From: an archaeon
GTDB taxonomy: Archaea; Halobacteriota; Syntropharchaeia; Alkanophagales; Methanospirareceae
Reading direction: 5' to 3'
NCBI GenBank assembly: GCA_030019325.1
Contig: JASEFB010000032.1
Location: 1 to 19,200, forward strand
Length of the DNA: 19,200 bases
Shown here one piece after another: positions 14,295 to 19,200 of this stretch. Positions within the stretch are counted from its first letter, which is position 1, and each line of letters starts with the position of its first letter. Under the pieces are notes generated by a model. That model ran no database searches and was not told the DNA's origin. It was given only the letters and a program-made list of their open reading frames with translations. The position numbers and the translations under genes were made by a program.

Positions 14295-15557
14295 ACCTAT
14301 CTCTATTGTGTATTCAAAGCTCTCTGCGTTCCTCGGCAGTATCTCCAGCGTCCATACCCCGCCTGTTACGTTAGTTAGTGTATATCTTTCGCTGTATACC
14401 GTGCTCATCACGTGATACATCCCCTCGCTCGATGCTTCCCAGGGCGGTAAATAACCAGTGCCCAGACTTATTTCTCCTTTTTTGACCGTTTTTGATGGCT
14501 CTGGTGTCAGTTTACTTCCTTCAGGAGTTGCCACTGCAACAATGAAAGAAGGCTTTTCTTTTTCTTCCGCTCCTCCATATTTGTCGTATGCATACTGTCT
14601 GGCAGTAATCTCAACAGTAAACTTCTCTCCCTGTTTCACCGTAAAATCTTCTTTGAATGGTGTTGTTGGCTGTTTCCATACCTCTATGTGGATCTGAACC
14701 ATCTGGTTCCATTCTTCAATCGAAGGATCATCTATGTTCAGGCTGACGCTTCCGTCATACATCCCTTTCGCATCCGCAGGCACATTCACCGTTATCTTTA
14801 CAGTTGCCTTCGAGTTCGCCTCCACTTTTGCAGGCGCATCTATTGTCAGCCAATCCTCTGGAAGCATGCTTGGACCGTATGGACGATAATAATACCGCTC
14901 TCCTCCAATCTCAGGATTTATTGCAATTGCTTCGTTACCTTTGTTTTCAAGCTGTATCTTGTATTCACGGCTCTGTCCAGCCTCTACTCTGTCATGTATG
15001 TACTGTGGCTGTATCAGAATCTTCGGCGGTGTCCACACATCTACCGAGAGATGAAGTGCATTCACATAAATCGGGAATGGCTCCGGATACGGCATAGGCA
15101 TTGGTATCGTGTCATTTGTAAATACGATTTGTGCGCTATAATATCCCCTATCCACATCCTTCGGTATCTTCACCTTCACAGTGAATTTTTGCTCACCACC
15201 AGCCTTTATCTCTATATCGCTTGGACTTATCTCCACCCACTCTTCTTCAAGTTGATACTCACCATAAGGCGGGATCACTACCCGAGGATTCACCAGCACC
15301 GCAACTTCTTCTTTGTTCTTCACCTTCACCGTGAACTCCTTCTCATCACCAGGTTCCATCTGCAAATGCTCATACCCGGGCGAGATTTGCAACTTCGCGT
15401 AGTTGTACTCAGTTTGCGGTTCTTCTATGAGCTCGCCAGACATCGGCGGCGGTGGCGACACCTGAGCTGCGACAGCGGCGACTAAAAATATGCTCAGGAG
15501 GAACGCTTCGAGCACAACCAACGCTCTTGCTTTTGTTTTTGCTTCTTCTTTTCTCAT
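14289..15557 (-). CDS. Secreted protein with Ig-like (NEW3/COG1470-type) domains
   Basis: 422 aa. The N-terminus has a basic stretch then ALVVLEAFLLSIFLVAAVAAQ, a signal peptide cleaved near residue 31. The mature part has three similar beta-sandwich modules of about 110 residues. The phrases GDEKEFTVKVKNKEEVAV, GQSREYKIQLENKGNEAI and GEKFTVEITARQYAYD mark their starts, and GYYSAQIVFTND and GMYDGSVSLNID mark their middles; this is the NEW3/COG1470 pattern of archaeal envelope proteins. There is no C-terminal membrane helix, so it is secreted or held non-covalently. AGGAGGTGA lies 11 nt before the ATG. It is divergent from a winged-helix regulator and has a possible operator region upstream. 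Confidence 0.85.
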   Translation of the reverse strand: MRKEEAKTKARALVVLEAFLLSIFLVAAVAAQVSPPPPMSGELIEEPQTEYNYAKLQISPGYEHLQMEPGDEKEFTVKVKNKEEVAVLVNPRVVIPPYGEYQLEEEWVEISPSDIEIKAGGEQKFTVKVKIPKDVDRGYYSAQIVFTNDTIPMPMPYPEPFPIYVNALHLSVDVWTPPKILIQPQYIHDRVEAGQSREYKIQLENKGNEAIAINPEIGGERYYYRPYGPSMLPEDWLTIDAPAKVEANSKATVKITVNVPADAKGMYDGSVSLNIDDPSIEEWNQMVQIHIEVWKQPTTPFKEDFTVKQGEKFTVEITARQYAYDKYGGAEEKEKPSFIVAVATPEGSKLTPEPSKTVKKGEISLGTGYLPPWEASSEGMYHVMSTVYSERYTLTNVTGGVWTLEILPRNAESFEYTIEIGE

Positions 15558-15612
15558 CTTTTCCTTTTCACCTCCTGCTTTTATATTTTATAGTTCGCCT
15601 TTTTTTCAACGA

Positions 15613-15634
15613 ACTTAGTTATTAATAGACAAGT
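15613..15634. promoter_or_regulatory. Imperfect palindrome in the divergent promoter region
   Basis: The 22-bp stretch ACTTAGTTATTAATAGACAAGT matches its own reverse complement at 16 of 22 positions. It covers the expected transcription start of the minus-strand promoter at 15639-15654, so it could be a repressor site. Confidence 0.35.
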
Positions 15635-15638
15635 GTCC

Positions 15639-15654
15639 CTATTTAAGCTTTTCG
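15639..15654 (-). promoter_or_regulatory. TATA/BRE promoter for the secreted Ig-like protein
   Basis: On the minus strand CGAAAAG is followed by CTTAAATAG, a BRE plus TATA combination. A start about 25 nt on would lie near 15617-15620, leaving a leader of about 60 nt that includes the SD. Confidence 0.45.
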
Positions 15655-15672
15655 ATTTTTAGCAAAACCGAA
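15651..15672. promoter_or_regulatory. Inverted repeat overlapping the BRE
   Basis: TTCGATTTT, a TAGC spacer and AAAACCGAA form an inverted repeat with one mismatch in nine. It overlaps the BRE of the minus-strand promoter and lies 62 bp before the winged-helix gene, so it is a candidate operator for that regulator. Confidence 0.4.
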
Positions 15673-15733
15673 AAACATAAAGGTAGGTTATACCAGATAT
15701 TAACATGTTTGGTTATTTATCGCTAAGCTTAAG

Positions 15734-16018
15734 ATGAGCAAAGTCGAAAAGATATTCGGAAGAAACGCACAGCTTGTTGTCTTGGAGTATCTAATAAGAA
15801 ATCGTGGCACGACAACGTATCTGTCCGGCATTGCAGAGGAGATCGGACTTTCTCACTCCAGCGTTGCACGAGTAATCGAACCGCTTTTAGAAATGAATAT
15901 CGTGAAGGAAGGCAAAGTAGGCAAACAAATAAGAACGTTCACATTGAACGAGGATAATGAGGTGACAAAGTTATTGATACAGTTTTATGATGATTTAAGC
16001 AAAGTGCTCACGGAGTGA
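15734..16018 (+). CDS. Winged-helix DNA-binding regulator
   Basis: 94 aa. Residues 4-70 follow the winged helix-turn-helix pattern: helix 1 RNAQLVVLEYLIRNRG, a T-T-Y-L-S-G-I-A-E-E-I-G-L helix-turn-helix, the recognition helix SHSSVARVIEPLLEMNIV, and a wing KEGKVGKQIRTFTL. It resembles MarR/ArsR-type archaeal regulators with no obvious ligand-binding or metal site. There is no clear SD before the ATG, so a leaderless transcript is possible. The gene is divergent from the secreted Ig-like protein across a 176-bp region with two dyads and is the likely regulator of that gene. Its 3' end overlaps the convergent V4R gene by 11 bp. Confidence 0.82.
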   Translation: MSKVEKIFGRNAQLVVLEYLIRNRGTTTYLSGIAEEIGLSHSSVARVIEPLLEMNIVKEGKVGKQIRTFTLNEDNEVTKLLIQFYDDLSKVLTE

Positions 16019-16520
16019 CCACAATAAACTCGCAATAGCGGTCGCCTTTTGCCATGCACTTCTTTTCTTCTATATCCACCTCCTTATTGATTAACTCGGT
16101 GATCAAGCTGGCATTATAGCCGCACAAGAAGTGGCAAACAGGTTTTTTTGCTTCACCTTTTCCATAGCCCCTTGCAATAAATGGGTTCTCAATGCTAATA
16201 GTAAGGTGCTCAATATCTATGCTGAACTTCCCCCAACCAAGCTCGGCATAGAATTCTTCTATCGCCTTAACAAACTCGTCTCCTTTTAACCCCCACTCTT
16301 CATGGAAACGAGAAATCCATGTTTTCCCGGCGGCTTTACCTGCTTCGTAAAGTAGCACTGCAGCGCCTTCCACACCTAAAATTTTCTCCGCATCCTTTTG
16401 AATCCTTGCAAATGTTTTAAGGCTTATTATTACGGCTGGAACGGTTATAACCGAGAACTCACCACTGTCTCGTTTCCACTCCGCAGTTTCTTTTATCTTT
16501 CTCGGCAACACCATAATCAT
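16008..16520 (-). CDS. V4R-domain protein
   Basis: 170 aa. The C-terminal part, about residues 85-168, fits the V4R (4-vinyl reductase) domain: a GWG-x-F-S-I-D segment, then CHFLCGYNASLITELI, and KKCMAKGDRYCEFIV. Four cysteines (129, 133, 155, 163) match the family's conserved pattern and could bind a metal or thiol-containing ligand. V4R domains are thought to bind small hydrophobic molecules and are common in methanogens, usually with a regulatory or methyl-transfer-linked role; the ligand here is unknown. The start is taken as the first ATG at 16520; the TATA-like box 25 nt upstream fits leaderless expression, and there is no SD. Its end overlaps the winged-helix gene on the other strand. 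Confidence 0.82.
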   Translation of the reverse strand: MIMVLPRKIKETAEWKRDSGEFSVITVPAVIISLKTFARIQKDAEKILGVEGAAVLLYEAGKAAGKTWISRFHEEWGLKGDEFVKAIEEFYAELGWGKFSIDIEHLTISIENPFIARGYGKGEAKKPVCHFLCGYNASLITELINKEVDIEEKKCMAKGDRYCEFIVVTP

Positions 16521-16538
16521 AATTTGTAGGTCGTTCCC

Positions 16539-16556
16539 TTAAAAATATACGTATCG
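16539..16556 (-). promoter_or_regulatory. TATA-like box for a leaderless V4R transcript
   Basis: On the minus strand the region reads GATACGTATATTTTTAAGGG. The TATA-like part is centred about 25 nt before the ATG at 16520, placing the predicted transcript start at the start codon. Confidence 0.45.
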
Positions 16557-16576
16557 TAAGTTTGACACCTTTAGCC

Positions 16577-16756
16577 TTAACCAAAAATCTTCCACAGAAA
16601 ATACACGAAACCAAGGATCACAATCAATATTACCAGCGCTATGATGAGATAGGGCAATAATTTAATGATCAGCCATACTATGCCCAAAAGAATGAGGATG
16701 CTGAGCAAGAGTAACACCAATGCCGGTATTCCGTTTAGAAACCATGAGGATCGCAT
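16577..16756 (-). CDS. Small two-helix membrane protein overlapping pcc1
   Basis: 59 aa, found by reading the gap after pcc1. It starts MRSSWFLNGIPALV and is almost wholly hydrophobic: helix 1 at about residues 10-31 (LLLLSILILLGIVWLII), a KLLP turn, and helix 2 at about 35-54 (LIIALVILIVILGFVYFLW), ending KIFG. The ATG at 16756 has GGTGA five nt upstream and lies inside the last codons of pcc1, with a 22-bp overlap in another frame. Leu/Ile-rich continuous helices, a good SD and a snug fit in the gap support a real gene. It is not recognised; a role linked to pcc1 is not implied beyond co-transcription. Confidence 0.72.
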   Translation of the reverse strand: MRSSWFLNGIPALVLLLLSILILLGIVWLIIKLLPYLIIALVILIVILGFVYFLWKIFG

Positions 16757-17016
16757 TCTTTCACCACGCGTGTCATCTCCTCCGCTACTTTTACTAACCG
16801 AAGCCAGGTATTTGCTGCAGCTCTCACGCGTATGAGGTCATCCCCACCTATCCGCACACGTAATTTATTCCCGTTAAGGGAGATGTCAACAAGAGAGCGC
16901 CTTTTATCCTCTTCCAGCGCGTTCTCCTCTACCTTATTCTCCTCTTTTATGGACTCATATACCGTTTTTACTATTTCTGCCTCATCTTCGAGCTCAAATT
17001 CAGTTTTGAATTCCAT
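16735..17016 (-). CDS. pcc1: KEOPS complex subunit Pcc1
   Basis: 93 aa. Pcc1 is the small dimerising subunit of the KEOPS complex that, with Kae1, makes the universal N6-threonylcarbamoyladenosine at position 37 of ANN-decoding tRNAs. The sequence has the family pattern: an N-terminal strand with F-x-L-E-D-E-A-E-I-V-x-x-V, a central V-D-I-S-L-N-G-N-K-L-x-V-x-I-x-G-D-D-L strand pair, and the helix IRVRAAANTWLRLVKVAEEM. The length is usual. It lies after rpoP, an arrangement shared by many archaea, but with its own TATA box (TATATAAG) about 35 nt before the start, suggesting a short leader. No SD is evident. The 3' end overlaps the 59-aa membrane protein gene. Confidence 0.9.
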   Translation of the reverse strand: MEFKTEFELEDEAEIVKTVYESIKEENKVEENALEEDKRRSLVDISLNGNKLRVRIGGDDLIRVRAAANTWLRLVKVAEEMTRVVKECDPHGF

Positions 17017-17047
17017 TTCAATCTTGCGTAAGCATTTTTTGATTTTC

Positions 17048-17060
17048 TTATATACTGAGC
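17048..17060 (-). promoter_or_regulatory. TATA box for pcc1
   Basis: On the minus strand GCTCAGTATATAAG is centred about 35 nt before the pcc1 ATG at 17016. A start 25 nt downstream would leave only a leader of several nucleotides. Confidence 0.5.
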
Positions 17061-17068
17061 GGGGAAGG

Positions 17069-17098
17069 TATCGGAAACCCCGAAGGGGGTTTCTGATA
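17069..17098. other. Strong hairpin between rpoP and pcc1
   Basis: A 13-bp inverted repeat with one G-T pair, TATCGGAAACCCC with GGGGTTTCTGATA, encloses a 4-nt loop (17082-17085). Transcribed from the minus strand it is a CCCC-CUUC-GGGG type hairpin. There is no U-tract after it, so it looks like a processing, stability or termination structure at the end of the eL43-rpoP transcript, just upstream of the pcc1 promoter. Confidence 0.6.
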
Positions 17099-17118
17099 GA
17101 AACATTTGATCAAACCTA

Positions 17119-17262
17119 TCAAACGGCCTTTACTTTTTTCACCACTACGGTTGGTCGATCCTTTTTCAAGGCTCTATATCCACAGTAAGGGCATCTCACT
17201 CCCTGGTATCCGGCATTGTGTATTTCCACCGGCCTTTTGCACCGTAAACAATAGTATCCCAT
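17119..17262 (-). CDS. rpoP: DNA-directed RNA polymerase subunit P (Rpo12)
   Basis: 47 aa, short but unmistakable. It begins MGYYCLRCKRPVEI and has the two CxxC pairs (Cys5/Cys8 and Cys24/Cys27, in RCPYCGYR) that bind the single zinc of the archaeal RpoP/eukaryotic Rpb12 subunit, followed by the basic tail with RPTVVVKKVKAV. It helps assemble the polymerase core on the Rpo3/Rpo10 side. AAGGTGA, which overlaps the stop codon of the eL43 gene, is the SD; the start is 10 nt after that stop. The eL43-rpoP pair is a standard archaeal arrangement. Confidence 0.95.
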   Translation of the reverse strand: MGYYCLRCKRPVEIHNAGYQGVRCPYCGYRALKKDRPTVVVKKVKAV

Positions 17263-17272
17263 AGGCGCTTAT

Positions 17273-17617
17273 TCACCTTCCCTCCTCTACCATACCTTCC
17301 GCTTCCGTCTCTTCCTCGCCTCCCATACCAGCTTCTCGTTCTCCCAGCCTCTTAATTGCCCTCTCTACGGTAATCCCCAAAGAAGTTTGAGGGATGTATG
17401 TCCCACCGGTGAATGTGTAGCCGCATTTTGAACATTTCCATATCCCCGTCCCCAATCTGCTCACTGACTTCCTTTCGCATTTTGGGCACTTATGCACGGC
17501 TTTTGTCTGCTCCTCGAGTTCAGCAACCGCTTTCCTTATCTTTCGCCCATATCTCACGCCAAACCTACCTGCGGATTTTGTTTTCTTCCCCTTCTTTCTC
17601 TTCTGCTTCCTTACCAT
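17273..17617 (-). CDS. rpl37ae: Large ribosomal subunit protein eL43 (L37Ae)
   Basis: 114 aa. The basic N-terminus KKGKKTKSAGRFGVRYGRKIRKAV and zinc ribbon HKCPKCERK...WKCSKCGYTFTGG (Cys44, 47, 62, 65) are diagnostic for eL43, a zinc-ribbon protein of the archaeal and eukaryotic large subunit. The family usually ends near TVERAIKRL; here about 22 more residues follow, mainly Gly and Glu (EREAGMGGEEETEAEG...), forming an acidic tail. The start is the ATG at 17617, with GAGAAC-rich sequence but no strong SD. A TATA box lies about 55 nt upstream. It is co-transcribed with rpoP. Confidence 0.95.
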   Translation of the reverse strand: MVRKQKRKKGKKTKSAGRFGVRYGRKIRKAVAELEEQTKAVHKCPKCERKSVSRLGTGIWKCSKCGYTFTGGTYIPQTSLGITVERAIKRLGEREAGMGGEEETEAEGMVEEGR

Positions 17618-17669
17618 CTCTTGTTCTCACGAGGATCCTTCTCTTCTTGAAAAAGAAAACCTGAAGTAA

Positions 17670-17686
17670 TATATAAATTATGCTCG
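17670..17686 (-). promoter_or_regulatory. TATA/BRE promoter for eL43-rpoP
   Basis: On the minus strand GAGCATAATTTATATATTAC contains TTTATATA. A start about 25 nt on, near 17648, gives a leader of about 30 nt to the eL43 ATG. Confidence 0.5.
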
Positions 17687-17736
17687 AGGCCAGAATGAAA
17701 GAGAGAGATATCCCTCACTGTGCCGCATCCCCATAC

Positions 17737-18717
17737 CTAAATATATGACCTAAGAGCTGTTCTCTCTTTCTCATATATCCTCCTCAGTGCATCTGCCATA
17801 TCGGCATAGCAATAATAGCTGGAATGAGCGGCTTTGTGTTCATACTCAGAAATAATCATCTTGATCCTTTCAACTGCATAATCGAGTTTCACCCACCTGA
17901 GATCGACGGAATCCTCTGGTTTGTACTTACTATCCGCAATCGTTGTGGTATATCCTACCTGTTTCAGTTCCGCGCACATTTCTTCATATCTCATTTCTGC
18001 TCTCACATAGCGGCTCATAAGCATTTTTATATGGGTTAATTCTTCTCTCCTCCTGATTCCATATTTCTTATCATCATTCAATGCAGGTGGAGTCACTAAA
18101 CCGGCGAATGAGAAGAGATAAGGAGTTTCTAACAGGAGATGGAAAGTTGATTCTTTAGCTTCGCTCATTTCCTTAAAGAACTTGAGTATATTATCTCTTC
18201 TGGGCATTCCCATCAACCCCAGCGTTTCGATCATCACAAGCGGGTCCTCATAGGAATCCAACCCATCCTCTTCGCCTCTCGATTTCAAAAAACTCCTGAG
18301 TCCTTCTCGCGTAACCTCGACAAGAGTGTCAGGAATGAAATGTGCAGCTCTCAAATTCGCCCTTTGGAGGGGTGTGATAAATTCTTTTTGTTCCCACATG
18401 AAGAGCGAGAAATTATAAGGATAATATTCCTCGATATCAGCCAGGTAAGCAAAGTTATGCCCCACGATACCCAGTTTTGCTAAACGAGAAGGATAATAAT
18501 CGAAATTTATGTCCGCGTTTGGCGTTGAAAACCTCATTTCTCGATCGATGGGATAGATAAGCGCGGGATTTTTAAACTGATGCCAGGTAGAAGCATCGTA
18601 TTCGATTGTGAACCGCTTGAAGAGCTCGTTCTCATAGTATTTCTGCATCGTTTTAAATGCCGCTTCCCACTCAGTTTTGATCTCTGCGATTTGATGAGAC
18701 AAGTCTTTTTCTTCCAT
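17737..18717 (-). CDS. Conserved-looking protein of unknown function (326 aa)
   Basis: Not recognised. No signal peptide or membrane segment, so probably cytoplasmic. It begins with a charged helix-like part (EEKDLSHQIAEIKTEWEAAFKTMQKYYENELFKRF), has an aromatic-rich middle (FDYYPSRLAKLGIVGHNFAYLADIEEYYPYNFSLFMWEQ) and several charged helical stretches such as IRRREELTHIKMLMSRYVRAEMRYEEM near the end. Two patches rich in Asp/Glu and His (YDASTWHQF; EYEHKAAHSSYYC) could be metal sites, but this is speculation. The start at 18717 has only GGAG two bases upstream, so it may use a short leader from the TATA-like TATTTAAA at 18760-18767. Codon use looks ordinary for the window. It is divergent from the 120-aa protein. 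Confidence 0.7.
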   Translation of the reverse strand: MEEKDLSHQIAEIKTEWEAAFKTMQKYYENELFKRFTIEYDASTWHQFKNPALIYPIDREMRFSTPNADINFDYYPSRLAKLGIVGHNFAYLADIEEYYPYNFSLFMWEQKEFITPLQRANLRAAHFIPDTLVEVTREGLRSFLKSRGEEDGLDSYEDPLVMIETLGLMGMPRRDNILKFFKEMSEAKESTFHLLLETPYLFSFAGLVTPPALNDDKKYGIRRREELTHIKMLMSRYVRAEMRYEEMCAELKQVGYTTTIADSKYKPEDSVDLRWVKLDYAVERIKMIISEYEHKAAHSSYYCYADMADALRRIYEKERTALRSYI

Positions 18718-18754
18718 TCTCCATGAAGTTTTTACTCAAAGTCTCTGCAGATTG

Positions 18755-18796
18755 AGAGTTTAAATATCGTTTAGATTCTAAAGAATATAAAAAATC
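18755..18796. promoter_or_regulatory. Divergent promoter region with a dyad
   Basis: Between the two divergent unknown genes there is TTTAAATA at 18760-18767 (readable both ways), a dyad TTTAGATTCTAAA at 18770-18782, and GAATATAAAAAATC at 18783-18796. The first TATA suits the minus-strand gene; the last suits the plus-strand gene, with a start near 18813. Confidence 0.4.
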
Positions 18797-18804
18797 ACGG
18801 GTGC

Positions 18805-19167
18805 ATGATTCTTGACTTACGAATGAAAAAGCAAACCAAGAAAACTCAGGTAGAAGAGGCAGATCAGGCACAGGTAACAGTCTATCACATAGCTATCCCG
18901 CACCAAGAGGAGATATGGAGAGAGTGGGTACCTGAGATAGAGCAGTTCTTGCCAAAGGTGGAACTAATTTTTATAGAATTCACAACAGTCCTGGAGAATA
19001 GTGAACGAGAAAGAATAGAGAACCACTTCAACGAATTAGCGCAGGGTAGAGTGCCGCCTCGCTTCCATCCCGGGGATTTTTTAAAACCAACACTTTCATG
19101 GAGAACACTGGAGGATTTTATCCATAATACGGGGAAGAAGGTGTTCTTAGGGGGCGTCACAGAATAA
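18805..19167 (+). CDS. Small unknown protein divergent from the 326-aa protein
   Basis: 120 aa from the ATG at 18805, or 114 aa from the ATG at 18823; neither has an SD, and the TATA-like GAATATAAAAAATC at 18783 would start the transcript near 18813, which favours the second. No signal or membrane segment. It has a charged middle region with two likely helices (HQEEIWREWVPEIEQFL and SERERIENHFNELAQ) and a final stretch with PTLSWRTLEDFIHNTGKKVFLGG. The family is not recognised. Its location suggests shared regulation with the divergent 326-aa protein. Confidence 0.6.
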   Translation: MILDLRMKKQTKKTQVEEADQAQVTVYHIAIPHQEEIWREWVPEIEQFLPKVELIFIEFTTVLENSERERIENHFNELAQGRVPPRFHPGDFLKPTLSWRTLEDFIHNTGKKVFLGGVTE

Positions 19168-19200
19168 GTGTGCCAAGTTCATGACGATGGATAGATAGTA

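Noticed and set aside
14688..15485. A 265-codon plus-strand open frame opposite the secreted Ig-like protein
   Set aside because: The protein is rich in His, Arg, Tyr and Cys in no family pattern, it has no SD or promoter, and the minus-strand gene has a signal peptide and clear repeated domains. It is an antisense shadow.
17069..17105. Palindrome ending in GATAGAAAC that recalls a CRISPR repeat
   Set aside because: Only one copy is present; there are no spaced repeats and no cas genes in the window.

Overview
The window looks archaeal, most likely euryarchaeal from the methanogen / anaerobic methane-oxidiser side (relatives of Methanosarcinales, ANME-1 or Archaeoglobi). The evidence is an eL43 (L37Ae) - RpoP - Pcc1 information-processing cluster, a signal peptidase I with an archaeal Ser-His-Asp arrangement, an archaeal-type SecY homologue, a PGF-CTERM tail on a secreted beta-propeller protein, Shine-Dalgarno sites of the GGAGGTGA type, and TATA/BRE-like promoters. 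The exact lineage cannot be fixed from the sequence alone. I see no rRNA, tRNA, CRISPR array or insertion sequence. Almost every gene is on the minus strand; only a winged-helix regulator (15734-16018) and a small unknown protein (18805-19167) are on the plus strand.

Right end (16.0-19.2 kb), read on the minus strand: an unknown 326-aa protein divergent from an unknown 120-aa protein; then eL43, RpoP (47 aa), a long hairpin, the KEOPS subunit Pcc1, a 59-aa two-helix membrane protein overlapping the end of pcc1, and a V4R-domain protein from an apparently leaderless promoter. The V4R gene converges on and overlaps the winged-helix gene by 11 bp.

Middle (9.1-15.6 kb): a large envelope region. 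It holds a secreted Ig-like protein divergent from the regulator, a hairpin plus U-tract, a membrane-anchored unknown protein, a ribbon-helix-helix regulator, a Yip1-family membrane protein, a COG1361-type surface protein, a LolD/MacB-like ABC ATPase, its MacB/FtsX-like permease, and signal peptidase I. Most are joined by ATGA overlaps or gaps of about 1-25 nt, so they look like one operon for building or servicing the cell surface.

Left-middle (4.1-9.0 kb): a second tightly packed run joining isoprenoid/lipid-type enzymes to a translocon. It holds a CrtI/RetSat-like FAD oxidoreductase, a stand-alone SCP2 lipid-binding protein, a short ICMT/PEMT-like membrane methyltransferase, a 68-aa one-helix protein, a membrane domain fused to a second SCP2 domain (about three quarters identical to the first), and a divergent SecY homologue away from the ribosomal spc operon. 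Gene overlaps of 4 nt and strong SDs inside the preceding genes suggest translational coupling. I regard this lipid-SCP2-SecY cluster as the best candidate for an undescribed system; its function is inference only.

Left end (1-4.1 kb): a membrane protein that appears to be broken by two single-base deletions (or sequencing errors), then two overlapping genes for secreted PQQ-like beta-propeller proteins. The first ends in a PGF-CTERM anchor; the second runs off the left edge. Together the envelope genes suggest a locus for exporting, processing and lipid-anchoring surface proteins.
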